DNA from: Parapedobacter composti
GTDB lineage: Bacteria; Bacteroidota; Bacteroidia; Sphingobacteriales; Sphingobacteriaceae
Assembly: GCF_900112315.1 (NCBI RefSeq)
Contig: NZ_FOLL01000006.1
Location: 62,001-126,000 of the forward strand
Direction of reading: 5' to 3'
Length of the DNA: 64,000 nt
Below, piece after piece: positions 55,057-64,000 of this stretch; position 1 is the first letter of the stretch; every line of letters begins with the position of its first letter. The position numbers were made by a program, and so were the translations under genes. The notes beneath the pieces are model-generated. The model had not been told where the DNA came from. It did no database searches and saw only the letters and a program-made list of their open reading frames with translations.

Positions 55057-56055
55057 ATGAAGAGAACGATAGCTTTAGTCACCGGAGGATACACAGGTGA
55101 GTCCGAGGTCTCGCTGAAAAGCGCTGAATTTGTCTATCAGCAGCTTGATAAGTCAGCATACGATATTTATACGATTGTCATCACCGTTGACAGTTGGTTC
55201 CATGTAGCCGATAATGGTGTCAAATACGTGGTTAACCGGGACGACTTCAGCTTACCGATAGACGGGCGCGTGGTCCGGTTTGATGCGGCTTTCATCATGC
55301 TGCACGGGTCGCCCGGCGAAGATGGCCGGCTTCAAGGCTATTTTGATATGGTCGGGCTTCCGTATACTTCATGTGATGCGCTTACTTCGGCGTTGACCAT
55401 GAACAAAGCCTATACAAAAGCCGTGTTGGCGGGCATTCCGGATCTGTACCTGGCCAACTCGGTGCAGCTGTTTGATTCGCAGCGGGCTGAGGCTGCCGAA
55501 CTTGTACGGCAGGCATTGTCTCTTCCATATTTCGTGAAACCCAATGCTGGAGGGAGTAGTATCGGCATGACTAAAGTGAAGACGGCGGATGAATTGCCCG
55601 CAGCCATCGAAAAAGCATTCTCTGCCGAGAATACGGGCAAGCAAGTCATCGTGGAGGAATTTGTGGAAGGCAGAGAATTTTCTGTAGGCGTATACCGCCG
55701 TGCTGCCGGCCTGTTTGTATTACCAGCCACAGAGGTAATTACTACGCGTGAATTTTTTGATTTTGAAGCCAAGTATATGCCTGGCCAAACGGAAGAGATA
55801 ACCCCTGCAGCGCTGACGACGGAGCAGCGGAACCGGGTGGAGCTGCTGGTCAAAGCGATTTACACGCGCCTTAATTGCAAAGGCATGGTGCGTGTCGATT
55901 TTTTCCTTGAACGGCATACGGATAATTTTTATTTCATTGAAATCAATACGGTGCCAGGGCAGACGGCACAAAGCTTTATCCCGCAACAGGTACGGGCTGC
56001 GGGAATGACGGAAACTGCATTTTACGGCGAGCTTATCGAGTCGGCATTGACTTGA
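55057..56055 (+). CDS. ddl: D-alanine--D-alanine ligase
   Basis: 332 residues with ATP-grasp architecture: N-terminal VTGGYTGESEVSLKSAE, HGSPGEDGRLQGYFDMVGLPYTSCD, the YFVKPNAGGSSIGMTKV ATP site and EINTVPGQT near the end with metal ligands. It makes the D-Ala-D-Ala dipeptide for peptidoglycan. It is divergent from the PASTA gene and convergent with the metallo-hydrolase gene. Confidence 0.97.
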   Translation: MKRTIALVTGGYTGESEVSLKSAEFVYQQLDKSAYDIYTIVITVDSWFHVADNGVKYVVNRDDFSLPIDGRVVRFDAAFIMLHGSPGEDGRLQGYFDMVGLPYTSCDALTSALTMNKAYTKAVLAGIPDLYLANSVQLFDSQRAEAAELVRQALSLPYFVKPNAGGSSIGMTKVKTADELPAAIEKAFSAENTGKQVIVEEFVEGREFSVGVYRRAAGLFVLPATEVITTREFFDFEAKYMPGQTEEITPAALTTEQRNRVELLVKAIYTRLNCKGMVRVDFFLERHTDNFYFIEINTVPGQTAQSFIPQQVRAAGMTETAFYGELIESALT

Positions 56056-56072
56056 CACTCGGTACGGTAGAA

Positions 56073-57194
56073 CTACTCTTTAGCTTCCCACCACCGCTCG
56101 AATACCTGGGTACTATCATTGAGATATACCGGTTGCCCGATCTTGGGAGTCAAGAGGGGTAGGCCTATGTGTTTGTTGGCTTGGGTAATGCGGGTCAGCG
56201 GTTCATTCCATGCATGCATGGCCAGGGCAAACTTGGAGTGGTGTACAGGCAGCACCCGTTTGGTGCCCAAATCGCGGGCTGCGTCAAGTACCTGCTCCGG
56301 AAGCGTATGAATATATATCCAGTAAGGATGGTACTGCCCGTTTTCAAGGATAGTCAAATCGAAAGGGCCATACTTTTTCCCGATGTCAGCAAAATGCCTT
56401 CCGTAACCACTGTCGCCGCCAATAAAAATACGGCCCGATGGGCTTTCCAGCACAAAAGAAGCCCATAGTGTGCCGTTGCGTTTAAAACCCCTGCCCGAGA
56501 AATGCCGTGCGGGCGTGGCGCGCAGGGTGAAGCCGTCGGTCAGCGCGGTGGCTTCATGCCAGTCCAGCTCAGTGATTTTTCCGGGCGGATATCCCCAATG
56601 TTCAAGATGTGCTCCCACTCCCAACGGACAGATAACGCGGCCTACGTTGTGCTGTAGCTTTTTTACGGTCGGATAATCAAGGTGATCCCAATGATCGTGT
56701 GTGATAATCAGCACGTCGATGGCAGGCATGTCTTCAGCGTTGTAGCCGGTAGTTCCCCGGAAGCTTTTCGTGGTAAATGCCACGGGAGAAGCATGCCCAT
56801 TGAAAACGGGATCCACCAAAAACCGAACGCCGCCCATTTGAAGGAAATAAGAAGAATGCCCAAACCACACTAACACGTCGGTATGCATATCCAGCGCTTG
56901 GAGGTCGGTTTTGATATTTGGAACCGGGTTTGTTGGAACCTGGTCCAGTGTCTTATTAAATATAAAATTCCATAGTACGGTGGTCATATTAACCCCTTCC
57001 GCTAAGTCGGGCGTAGCTTCCAGGTTATGGAACTTCCCGTTCTTGTAATTGGGTGAGGCTTGTATCCGTTCCAGCCGCTTGCCTGTGGGGGCTTTGCCAA
57101 ACTGCGGTTGCCTCATGAATATTATTACGGTGATGACCAGCGCTGCGCAGATGATAACGAACGATATCAGCATTAGTTTAATGAATTTTTTCAT
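56073..57194 (-). CDS. Metallo-beta-lactamase-fold hydrolase (NAPE-PLD/UlaG-like)
   Basis: 373 residues with one N-terminal membrane helix (LMLISFVIICAALVITVIIF). The metal motif reads VLIITHDHWDHLDYPTV (HxHxDH), with further ligands in FIGGDSGYGRHF and LPVHHSKFALAMH. GHSSYFLQMGGVRFLVDPVF is typical of the L-ascorbate-6-phosphate lactonase / NAPE-PLD-like group. It is probably periplasm-facing and hydrolyses a phosphodiester or lactone; the substrate cannot be named. Confidence 0.9.
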   Translation of the reverse strand: MKKFIKLMLISFVIICAALVITVIIFMRQPQFGKAPTGKRLERIQASPNYKNGKFHNLEATPDLAEGVNMTTVLWNFIFNKTLDQVPTNPVPNIKTDLQALDMHTDVLVWFGHSSYFLQMGGVRFLVDPVFNGHASPVAFTTKSFRGTTGYNAEDMPAIDVLIITHDHWDHLDYPTVKKLQHNVGRVICPLGVGAHLEHWGYPPGKITELDWHEATALTDGFTLRATPARHFSGRGFKRNGTLWASFVLESPSGRIFIGGDSGYGRHFADIGKKYGPFDLTILENGQYHPYWIYIHTLPEQVLDAARDLGTKRVLPVHHSKFALAMHAWNEPLTRITQANKHIGLPLLTPKIGQPVYLNDSTQVFERWWEAKE

Positions 57195-57296
57195 GCCGCT
57201 GTGAGGACGTGAAGGAAAGTGCCAAAGCTAACCATCCTGCACCAGCCATCCAGCATAAGCTGCTGATTTTACACTATTTTGACCAAGAATGACGAT

Positions 57297-58124
57297 TTAG
57301 ATCTGAGCTAACAGTGCGTTCATCTCGTTATTGAACAGGTCGGGAGCTTCCAGATTAGGAAGGTGTCCGCATTCGGGGATTTCAACGTAGGTGGCGCCGG
57401 GTATGTTTGATACTAAGATATCCGCCTGTTCTTTGGTCGTTATCCGATCTTCGGTGCCCCGGATGACCAGTGTAGGAACGGTAATGTCTTTCAGGCTTTC
57501 CGTGGTATCGGTCCGCGAAGCCAATGCAAGCAGTGTGGCACAGATGCTGCTTTCTGTATTTCGCCGGATACTGCTCTTTATCAGATCTACGGCTGCCGTA
57601 TTTTCGGTTAAGCTACGTTGCGAAAAGACATTATTGACAAAGCCGATGGAAAAGGCCCGTTTGCCATGTTTCAAGACGGATTGGATGCTGTCAAAACGTT
57701 TGATTTTGGCATCGTTATCGTCAGCCAAGGAATTCGTGTCGCTCAGTATAAGCGCTGAAAATACCTCCGGCTGCAGTTGATACGTGCGCAAGGCGATATA
57801 TCCACCCATAGACACACCGCATAAAACCGATTGGTGTATCTCCAGTTTCCGCAGAAATACCAAGAGGTCCTTTGCAAATACATCCACACTGAAAAAGCCG
57901 TGTCCTGCTGTACTGTTGCCATGGCCCCTCACATCCACGGCGATGCCCGTGACATCGGCCGGCAACGCCTCCAGTTGGGGTAGCCACATGTTCTTATTGA
58001 AAGGGAACCCGTGTATAAACACCACGGTTTTGCTGGAAGAAACACCTTCGTGTATAAGGTAACTGATACTGATGTCGCCGATACGGATACGTTTCCGTTT
58101 AAGTAGGTTTTTATTGTATTTCAT
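57297..58124 (-). CDS. Alpha/beta hydrolase
   Basis: 275 residues with FIHGFPFNKNMW (oxyanion loop), CGVSMGGYIAL (nucleophile elbow GVSMGG) and GTEDRITTKEQ / PECGHLPNLEAP giving the catalytic Asp and His. It hydrolyses an ester or lactone; close family names (3-oxoadipate enol-lactonase-like) are not reliable substrate guides. A hairpin lies in its 5' leader (58144-58170). Confidence 0.9.
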   Translation of the reverse strand: MKYNKNLLKRKRIRIGDISISYLIHEGVSSSKTVVFIHGFPFNKNMWLPQLEALPADVTGIAVDVRGHGNSTAGHGFFSVDVFAKDLLVFLRKLEIHQSVLCGVSMGGYIALRTYQLQPEVFSALILSDTNSLADDNDAKIKRFDSIQSVLKHGKRAFSIGFVNNVFSQRSLTENTAAVDLIKSSIRRNTESSICATLLALASRTDTTESLKDITVPTLVIRGTEDRITTKEQADILVSNIPGATYVEIPECGHLPNLEAPDLFNNEMNALLAQI

Positions 58125-58259
58125 ATATGAGTTTGTAACAACAAAAGAAGCGGATAAGTTTTGCTTCTTTAAAAGTAATAAAATGAGGGGACTACAGCAA
58201 TTTCTTTTCCGAAAGCTGTTTTTTTCTAAAAATATTTTCGGTTATATCGATCAAGTTTC

Positions 58260-58267
58260 TATCTTTG
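58260..58267 (+). promoter_or_regulatory. -7 box (TATCTTTG) of the tRNA-Arg gene
   Basis: A full TAnnTTTG match, 17 bases before the mature tRNA 5' end; a TTTTCG (58235-58240) is a weak -33 at about 19 bases. Confidence 0.65.
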
Positions 58268-58284
58268 CAGACCGATTCAGGAAT

Positions 58285-58358
58285 GCGCTTGTAGCTTAAT
58301 TGGATAGAGCATCTGACTACGGATCAGAAGGTTAGGGGTTCGACTCCCTTCAAGCGCA
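58285..58358 (+). tRNA. tRNA-Arg (anticodon ACG)
   Basis: A full cloverleaf can be drawn: acceptor GCGCTTG/CAAGCGC, D-arm GCTT..GAGC, anticodon stem TCTGA/TCAGA around loop CTACGGA (anticodon ACG, read as ICG), variable AGGTT, T-arm AGGGG-TTCGACT-CCCTT, discriminator A. It decodes CGU, CGC and CGA if A34 is deaminated by TadA. CCA is not encoded (the next bases are CAT) and must be added by the nucleotidyltransferase. Confidence 0.97.
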
Positions 58359-58372
58359 CATGTTTTACCCAT

Positions 58373-58410
58373 ATAGCCTAATCAAATTGCCGGTTAGGCT
58401 ATTGTTTTTT
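58373..58410 (+). terminator. Intrinsic terminator between tRNA-Arg and adk
   Basis: ATAGCCTAA (58373-58381) pairs with TTAGGCTAT (58394-58402) and is followed by TGTTTTTT. It ends only 11 bases before the adk ATG. Confidence 0.85.
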
Positions 58411-58421
58411 ACACATATATT

Positions 58422-59012
58422 ATGCTGAACCTCGTTTTGTTTGGCCCTCCGGGAGCAGGGAAGGGCACCCAATCACAGAAACTTATTGATGAATACCAGT
58501 TGGTGCATATTTCGACAGGTGATTTGTTCCGGGCACACATCAGTAATCAGACAGAGCTCGGCCAGCGGGTAAGTAAACTGATTGCAGAGGGCGAGTTGGT
58601 GCCAGACTCCATTACCATCGCTATGCTGGAAGAAGAGATCGATAAAAATCCGGATGCCAGGGGCTTCATATTTGACGGTTTTCCGCGTACCGTGGCGCAA
58701 GCCGAAGCGTTGGATAGCTTCTTGGAATCGAAAGGTACGGACATTACCGGCGTTATTGCGCTTGATGTAAACGAGGAAGAGTTAACCGACCGAATTGCCA
58801 AGCGAAAAGCCGTCAGCAACCGGGTGGATGATGATAGCGAGAAATTGAAAAAGCGGATAGCAGAATATTTCGATAAAACGATTCATGTACTCCCTTACTA
58901 CGAGAAGCAGGGTAAATTGAAGAAAGTGGATGGCATCGGAGAAATTGGAGTCATTTTTGAGGAAATCAAAGGGATTATTGACGGCTTAAAGGTAAGTCAG
59001 TCCAAAGGTTAA
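58422..59012 (+). CDS. adk: Adenylate kinase
   Basis: 196 residues of the short form without the long zinc-type LID. LFGPPGAGKGTQSQKL is the P-loop, FIFDGFPRTVAQAEAL the AMP-binding segment and the Arg residues of the LID are in RIAKRKAVSNRVDDD. It converts ATP and AMP to 2 ADP. It follows the tRNA terminator by 11 bases and has no clear promoter of its own; obgE follows after 18 bases. Confidence 0.97.
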   Translation: MLNLVLFGPPGAGKGTQSQKLIDEYQLVHISTGDLFRAHISNQTELGQRVSKLIAEGELVPDSITIAMLEEEIDKNPDARGFIFDGFPRTVAQAEALDSFLESKGTDITGVIALDVNEEELTDRIAKRKAVSNRVDDDSEKLKKRIAEYFDKTIHVLPYYEKQGKLKKVDGIGEIGVIFEEIKGIIDGLKVSQSKG

Positions 59013-59030
59013 TCCGTGATCCGTTAAGAA

Positions 59031-60029
59031 ATGCCTCAGGGGTCGAATTTCGTCGATTATGTAAAGGTTTGTTGTCGTTCGGGCCGAGGGGGTGCCGGAG
59101 CGGTACACCTACACCGCGATAGGTTTACATCAAAGGGCGGACCCGATGGCGGCGACGGCGGCAGGGGAGGGCACATCATCTTAAAAGGGAATGCGCAGTT
59201 GTGGACCTTGCTGCACTTAAAATACCGCAAACATATTATCGCTGAAGATGGGCAGCCCGGCGGAAGCGCCCTTAAACATGGTGCTAATGGGAAAGACGAA
59301 GTGTTGGAGGTTCCGCTTGGCACCGTGGCACGAAACGCAGCCACCAATGAAATCCTATTCGAGATTACGGAAGATAATGAAACGCGGGTAATAACGCCCG
59401 GAGGCCGCGGTGGACTGGGAAACTGGCATTTCAAAAGTCCCACACAGCAGACGCCACGGTTTGCTCAGCCAGGGGAACCGGGACGGGAAGAGTGGATTAT
59501 CCTTGAATTGAAGGTCCTTGCCGACGTGGGGCTTGTGGGATTTCCCAATGCAGGTAAATCTACCTTACTTTCTGTAGTCACTGCCGCAAAACCTGAAATC
59601 GCTGATTATCCGTTTACAACGCTGGTGCCCAATCTGGGTATCGTTTCTTACCGAGACAATAAGTCGTTCGTCATGGCCGATATTCCGGGGATTATTGAAG
59701 GTGCCTCGGAGGGAAAAGGACTGGGACACCGTTTTTTACGCCATATTGAGCGTAATTCAGTGCTGCTCTTTATGGTGCCCGCCGATACCAACCGGACCAT
59801 CGCTGCTGAATATGAGATATTGTTGAATGAACTTGCCGCTTTTAACCCCGAACTGAAAGATAAACCCCGGATTCTTGCCGTTACCAAATCCGATTTATTG
59901 GATGACGAGCTTCAGCAAGAAATGGCAGCGGAAATCCCCCGCGGTATCCCGCATGTGTTTATTTCGTCTGTTTCAGGTAAAAATATCCAGCAGCTGAAAG
60001 ACCTTATCTGGCAGGTCATCAATGGATAA
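59031..60029 (+). CDS. obgE: GTPase Obg/CgtA
   Basis: 332 residues. The glycine-rich Obg fold ([41 protein letters not shown]) is followed by the G domain: G1 [10 protein letters not shown]3 [10 protein letters not shown]4 TKSD, G5 SSVSGKN. The C-terminal OCT domain is missing, which is usual in many phyla. Obg acts in 50S ribosome assembly and stress control. Its last 11 bases overlap the convergent mscS gene. Confidence 0.97.
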   Translation: MPQGSNFVDYVKVCCRSGRGGAGAVHLHRDRFTSKGGPDGGDGGRGGHIILKGNAQLWTLLHLKYRKHIIAEDGQPGGSALKHGANGKDEVLEVPLGTVARNAATNEILFEITEDNETRVITPGGRGGLGNWHFKSPTQQTPRFAQPGEPGREEWIILELKVLADVGLVGFPNAGKSTLLSVVTAAKPEIADYPFTTLVPNLGIVSYRDNKSFVMADIPGIIEGASEGKGLGHRFLRHIERNSVLLFMVPADTNRTIAAEYEILLNELAAFNPELKDKPRILAVTKSDLLDDELQQEMAAEIPRGIPHVFISSVSGKNIQQLKDLIWQVING

Positions 60030-61086
60030 CCGTGGGTGCCGTTCTGGGGGTGGGTGACTGCATAATAATCTGCTGCGTTGGATATGCGAACTGTATATCC
60101 TCCCGTTCAAATGCATCATAGATATACAGGTTTATTTGCTGGTTGATATCCATATACTTGTTGTAGTTGTCGCTCAGTACAAAATATACCACTTCAAATA
60201 TCAGGCTATATTCCCCATACGACATAAAATGTGCCCGGTCGAAGCGGGTTTCGGGTTGGCTGGTAATTGCTTCCTGAATAATCAATGGGATTTTAGTCAG
60301 CTTTTCTTTGGAAGTATCATATGTAACGCCGAGGGTAAACACAATACGTCGTTGTTGTAGCCGCTTGAAATTGTGGAGGCGCGAGTTCGTCAAATCGGTA
60401 TTGGAAAATACCAGCTGCTCTCCGGTAAGTGCCCTGATTCTGGTGGTCTTGATGCCGATGGCTTCGACGGATCCACTCTTATCTTCCACCACAACAAAGT
60501 CGCCTACCTCAAATGGCCGGTCAAAGAAGAGTACGAAATAGTTAAATAAGTCGGCTATGATATTTTGGGTGGCCAGCGCAATGGCAATGCCACCGATGCC
60601 AAGGCCGGTGAGGAGGGTTGCTACGTTATAACCTAGGTTGCTTATGAAAAACAAGATGGCCATAATCCATATTAACGCTGAAAGAATCAACGTCACACCT
60701 TTCATTTGTTGCATACTGCTTTCGCCCCGACCTTTACGCTTCAGGTAATTCCCCAGCAAATAGCGGATGGAAAAGATAATCAGCCGGGTAACAAGAAACG
60801 TCCAAAGCAGCATTGCTGCCACATCCAGCGCGCGGTTAAGAAACGGCGGAAGGATAAGGCTTTTCAAAGTGAAGTAGAAAACGGCAAAATAAAGCAAGGG
60901 TAATATGGCTGTGCTGAGTCCATGAACGAGGAAGTCATCGAAAGTTGTATCGGATTTTTTGACCATCCGGCTAAGCCATTCCAGGATGGAGCGCTTAAAA
61001 AGCCGGATTACCAGTATGCCCAATACGATAATGCCGGCAGCAATAAGATAAGATTGCAGTGTGTTTTCGAAGATCACCTTTTCCAT
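60019..61086 (-). CDS. MscS-family mechanosensitive channel
   Basis: 355 residues from the ATG at 61086 ([15 protein letters not shown]); an upstream TTG- or GTG-type start adds only MCVTSG. Four or five membrane helices end in the pore helix [24 protein letters not shown], followed by the beta domain ([31 protein letters not shown]). It opens under membrane tension to release solutes after osmotic downshock. Confidence 0.94.
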   Translation of the reverse strand: MEKVIFENTLQSYLIAAGIIVLGILVIRLFKRSILEWLSRMVKKSDTTFDDFLVHGLSTAILPLLYFAVFYFTLKSLILPPFLNRALDVAAMLLWTFLVTRLIIFSIRYLLGNYLKRKGRGESSMQQMKGVTLILSALIWIMAILFFISNLGYNVATLLTGLGIGGIAIALATQNIIADLFNYFVLFFDRPFEVGDFVVVEDKSGSVEAIGIKTTRIRALTGEQLVFSNTDLTNSRLHNFKRLQQRRIVFTLGVTYDTSKEKLTKIPLIIQEAITSQPETRFDRAHFMSYGEYSLIFEVVYFVLSDNYNKYMDINQQINLYIYDAFEREDIQFAYPTQQIIMQSPTPRTAPTVIH

Positions 61087-61128
61087 ACCGGAGGTAACAC
61101 ACATTCCCCCGGAATTGTTGGCAGGAGA

Positions 61129-62613
61129 TTAATACTTCGCTGGGGTTCCCTTTGCGGGGATACTGGATCGGATAAAATTCCGGATATCCTCGTTGCCTTT
61201 CTCCAGGTCTTCTTTACGGAGATACATCATGTGGCCGCTGCGGTACGCCATAAAGTGCATGCGTTTTTGCAGTTTGCCCGAGGGGTCCAGCTGCCACAAG
61301 TTATACTTCGCGCTGAAATAATCGCATGCCCCGTCGTAGTAGCCGGATTGTACCATCACATGGAGATAGGGGTTCTGAGCCATTGCCTGGCGTAGGTTTT
61401 CACCGGTGCGGTCGTTACTTCTATCCCACGGATGCACAGGTCCGAACATGTTGTATTTAACATCAGTTTGGAATTTCAAGTCGTTTCGCATATAGTGGTT
61501 GATTGCCGGAGTGAACGCATGCAACCACGCTGTAAGCTCCGCATTGAAATCCGGGCGTTCGCCCCCGTCCCTGCGGTCTATGCCCAGGTACCGGGAATCC
61601 AGTCGGCCAATGGTGTAACCGCTGTCGCGGAGCAGCTCCTTCCAGAACAGGGATGTAGCGATGTCAAGGTTATTCTGGAGAATCACCTTTTCGGAAAGAC
61701 CTGAATAGCGGGCCATCTTGGTAGCCATGGCCTGTTTTTCAACTGGGCTGAGCGCCCCGCCTTTTACAAGTGCGGGTAGAAATTCGCTTACCGTAAACTG
61801 CTCTACCTCCGGCAATATTTCGGTAAGATCCTTCCGCTGCAGGTCGGCCGGTAGTTTCCCGTGATACCAAGCCGTTGCAGCAAAATAAGGAAGCCGCAAC
61901 GCCATATCCACCGGGCCGTCACGCCGGATGCCCAGATCTGTCGGTGAAACAAGGATGACGCCATTGAGATACATCCATTGGCTGTTTTGAAGTTCCAATG
62001 CAAGCCCCGCCACACGAGTTGTGCCATAGCTTTCGCCGATAAGGTATTTAGGCGATAGCCAGCGGTTCCGGCGGTTAACAAACGTGCTGAGCCATTCGGC
62101 CAGGTATTTAATATCGGCGTTAACGCCAAAGAAAACCGATTTGTCAACCGATTCATCCAGTATCCGGGAGTATCCGGTGTTAACGGGATTGACAAATACG
62201 ATGTCTGCAATATCCAATATTGAATACGGGTTCTTTTTGATGCCGTAAGGTTGGACGGGGTATCCTTCATCGTCAATTTCCAGCAATGTTGGCCCCGTGT
62301 AAGCAATCTGCATCCATACCGATGCAGAACCAGGCCCTCCGTTGAATGAAATCACCAGCGGACGGGAAGAGCGGTCGTCAATTCCGTCGCGCTCGTAATA
62401 CGTATAGTCAACCGTAGCAATTGCTTTGCCTGTGTCGTTCCAAACGGGCTGGGTGCCTTTATAAGCTGTGTAACTGAAACGCTGACCCTTGACCGAGATT
62501 TCGTGCTTTGTTACCACAGCCGTGTCTGCGGGAATTTCCGGTTGGGCAAATAAACAAAAGATGTTCACGAGCGCAGCGGTGGAAGAAAGAAGATATCTCA
62601 TAAGGTACCCCAT
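61129..62613 (-). CDS. S10 family serine carboxypeptidase-like protein
   Basis: About 494 residues with signal peptide (MRYLLSSTAALVNIFCLFAQ). The catalytic triad can be seen: Ser in LIGESYGTTR, Asp in SGYYDGACDY, His in YRSGHMMYL. SFNGGPGSASVWMQ is the oxyanion-hole segment. Bacterial S10 members are exported carboxypeptidases. The start is uncertain: ATGs at 62613 and 62601 both lead into the signal peptide, while the longest frame (62655) would overlap panB by 20 bases and begin with unrelated residues. Confidence 0.9.
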   Translation of the reverse strand: MGYLMRYLLSSTAALVNIFCLFAQPEIPADTAVVTKHEISVKGQRFSYTAYKGTQPVWNDTGKAIATVDYTYYERDGIDDRSSRPLVISFNGGPGSASVWMQIAYTGPTLLEIDDEGYPVQPYGIKKNPYSILDIADIVFVNPVNTGYSRILDESVDKSVFFGVNADIKYLAEWLSTFVNRRNRWLSPKYLIGESYGTTRVAGLALELQNSQWMYLNGVILVSPTDLGIRRDGPVDMALRLPYFAATAWYHGKLPADLQRKDLTEILPEVEQFTVSEFLPALVKGGALSPVEKQAMATKMARYSGLSEKVILQNNLDIATSLFWKELLRDSGYTIGRLDSRYLGIDRRDGGERPDFNAELTAWLHAFTPAINHYMRNDLKFQTDVKYNMFGPVHPWDRSNDRTGENLRQAMAQNPYLHVMVQSGYYDGACDYFSAKYNLWQLDPSGKLQKRMHFMAYRSGHMMYLRKEDLEKGNEDIRNFIRSSIPAKGTPAKY

Positions 62614-62635
62614 AGCTAATTGATCATAACCGTTG

Positions 62636-63451
62636 TTAGTATTGTTCTTGATCATTAGGGAAGTCGGCCGCTTTCACATCCTGGATATACCGGCCCACGG
62701 CGTTACTGATGTCTTCGTATAGGTTAAGGTACTGCCGTAAGAATTTGGGTTTGAAACCTTTATTGATGCCAAGCATATCGTGTACCACCAGCACCTGTCC
62801 GTCGCAGCCGGCACCTGCACCTATGCCGATAGTGGGGATGTTAAGGTTTGCCGAGACCTCAGCAGCCAATACCGCCGGGATTTTTTCCAACACGATACCG
62901 AAACACCCGGCTTCTTCAAGCAATTGCGCATCCGCTCTCAGTTTATTGGCTTCGGCTTCATCCTTAGCCCTGACCGTGTAGGTTCCGAATTTGTATATTG
63001 ACTGTGGTGTGAGGCCAAGATGGCCCATGACGGGGATTCCCGCATTTACGATACGCTGCACGGCCTCCTTGATTTCGGCTCCTCCTTCCACCTTTAATGC
63101 ATGGGCGCCGGTTTCTTTCATCACCCGTACGGCAGCCTTCAGCGCATCGCTGCTGTCCCCCTGGTATGTGCCGAAGGGTAGATCTACCACTATTAGGGCC
63201 CGTTTGGCTGCGCGGACCACGGCCGAGGCATAGCATATCATTTCATCCAGCGTAATCGGTACCGTTGTCTCATATCCGGCCATGACGTTGGCGGCTGAGT
63301 CGCCAACAAGGATGATGTCAATGCCCGCGTCATCCAGAATACGGGCCATGGAATAATCATAACCGGTAAGTACCGCTATTTTTTCTCCGCGGGCTTTCAT
63401 CTCGCGGATGGTATGGGTGGTTATGCGTTTGATTTCTTTATTTACAGACAT
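62636..63451 (-). CDS. panB: 3-methyl-2-oxobutanoate hydroxymethyltransferase
   Basis: 271 residues. [40 protein letters not shown] is the typical N-terminal half with the Mg site, VKVEGG-type ([16 protein letters not shown]) and GHLGLTPQS segments follow, and [21 protein letters not shown] is the signature. It transfers a hydroxymethyl group to 2-oxoisovalerate, the first step to pantothenate and CoA. It is followed by the S10 peptidase gene. Promoter TACGTTTG lies four bases before the ATG. Confidence 0.97.
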   Translation of the reverse strand: MSVNKEIKRITTHTIREMKARGEKIAVLTGYDYSMARILDDAGIDIILVGDSAANVMAGYETTVPITLDEMICYASAVVRAAKRALIVVDLPFGTYQGDSSDALKAAVRVMKETGAHALKVEGGAEIKEAVQRIVNAGIPVMGHLGLTPQSIYKFGTYTVRAKDEAEANKLRADAQLLEEAGCFGIVLEKIPAVLAAEVSANLNIPTIGIGAGAGCDGQVLVVHDMLGINKGFKPKFLRQYLNLYEDISNAVGRYIQDVKAADFPNDQEQY

Positions 63452-63455
63452 AAGG

Positions 63456-63463
63456 CAAACGTA
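63456..63463 (-). promoter_or_regulatory. -7 box (TACGTTTG) immediately before panB
   Basis: On the minus strand TACGTTTG, then CCTT, then ATG. The predicted transcript starts at or next to the start codon. Confidence 0.55.
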
Positions 63464-63591
63464 AGAAAAAAATCGCCAGCGGAGAGACCGCTAAAGTAGC
63501 TTTTTTATTTAACGCGGTTATAATTGCATAGCAATACAACTTTATCTAAGTTTGTTAACACAAAATTTGCCGTTTACTTGTAATTAAAGTC

Positions 63592-64000
63592 ATGAAGACC
63601 ATATTAGTACCCACAGATTTTTCGAAAAATGCGTTTGTGGCTGCCGAATATGCATGTGCATTGGCTAGCATAACAAACCAGAAAGTGCAATTGCTGCATG
63701 TCTATATCGCATTATATTCCGGTTATGGAGAGGGAGGCAACAGCGTTAAACAAATCAAATGGGCTGAGAGCGAATCCGTCAAGGCCATGAAAGAGCTCGT
63801 AGATTCCCTGAATAAGCAGTTTCCGGAGGTCGATATTGAGGGAGAGTGTGTGAAAGGGTTTATGATTGAAGTGGTTGCTGATAAGCTGAAAAAAGGTGGC
63901 GCTTCTTTGGTTGTGATGGGAACCAAAGGAGTCACAAACTTAACCGAGAGCCTTCTGGGAAGTACAACCTATGAGGTCATCAAGAAATCGCCGGTGCCGG
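63592..64000 (+). CDS. Universal stress protein, 3' end outside the window
   Basis: 136 residues are visible from the ATG at 63592 (MKTILVPTDFSKNAFVAAEYA). The UspA fold is clear, and the ATP-binding type motif GTKGVTNLTESLLGSTTYEVIKKSPVP (G-x2-G-x9-G-S/T) is present. Bacteroidota Usp proteins often have two such domains (about 280 residues); whether a second follows cannot be seen. Role: stress survival, exact function unknown. Confidence 0.9.
   Translation, partial: MKTILVPTDFSKNAFVAAEYACALASITNQKVQLLHVYIALYSGYGEGGNSVKQIKWAESESVKAMKELVDSLNKQFPEVDIEGECVKGFMIEVVADKLKKGGASLVVMGTKGVTNLTESLLGSTTYEVIKKSPVP

Overview
The window looks like a chromosomal stretch of a Bacteroidota bacterium, most likely of the Sphingobacteriaceae (Pedobacter/Parapedobacter-like). 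Reasons: paired GH92 mannosidases, Tat-tagged Gfo/Idh/MocA oxidoreductases, a fused DAHP synthase/chorismate mutase, a fused alpha/beta E1 dehydrogenase, a monomeric isocitrate dehydrogenase, and many promoters of the Bacteroidota type (TAnnTTTG -7 box, few strong Shine-Dalgarno sites). There is no rRNA, CRISPR array, insertion sequence or phage in it. One tRNA gene is present. Genes are densely packed, often overlapping by 1-23 bases.

Layout. 1-4085: two GH92 alpha-mannosidases, the first cut by the window edge. 4063-10285 (minus): a double ABC ATPase with nhaA, a Sua5/YrdC protein, asnS and sucC. 10435-13719 (plus): lolD, a small unrecognised protein, a HAD-fold protein that has lost its nucleophile, and an S41 peptidase lipoprotein. 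13884-16304: fused E1 dehydrogenase. 16311-21651 (minus): an aromatic amino acid operon, pheA - DAHP synthase/chorismate mutase - aroA - aroC - ROK kinase, preceded by what reads as a complete ribosome-mediated attenuator with a phenylalanine-rich leader peptide (21670-21852). 22016-24960 (plus): two small exported proteins behind 11-base direct repeats, then the remains of an outer-membrane protein gene fused by deletion to a broken OmpR-type response regulator, and an intact histidine kinase. 24982-28320: DUF423, patatin, an orphan substrate-binding lipoprotein, a luciferase-like monooxygenase.

28464-37829 is a sugar-oxidation island: two Tat-exported Gfo/Idh/MocA oxidoreductases, an exported TIM-barrel isomerase, a CstA-type transporter, a cytochrome c lipoprotein with a beta-propeller, a KDPG/KHG aldolase and a LacI regulator. 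It resembles Bacteroidota loci that oxidise glycosides outside the cytoplasm. 37912-45926: a PorV-like barrel, an exported helix-hairpin-helix beta-barrel protein, glycerate kinase, ComEC and RecQ in one tightly packed plus-strand run. 46049-50452: icd and rpsA, convergent, each with a clear terminator. 50665-58124: OmpA lipoprotein, YihY, thioesterase, mltG, PASTA protein, ddl, a metallo-hydrolase and an alpha/beta hydrolase; mltG, PASTA and ddl point to cell-wall synthesis. 58285-64000: tRNA-Arg(ACG), adk, obgE, an MscS channel, an S10 peptidase, panB and a partial universal stress protein.

The most noteworthy items are the pheA attenuator, the deletion-fused response regulator next to possible 11-base-repeat operators, the HAD pseudoenzyme, the HhH-barrel/ComEC neighbourhood, and several -7 boxes lying only 4-7 bases before start codons, which predicts leaderless mRNAs.
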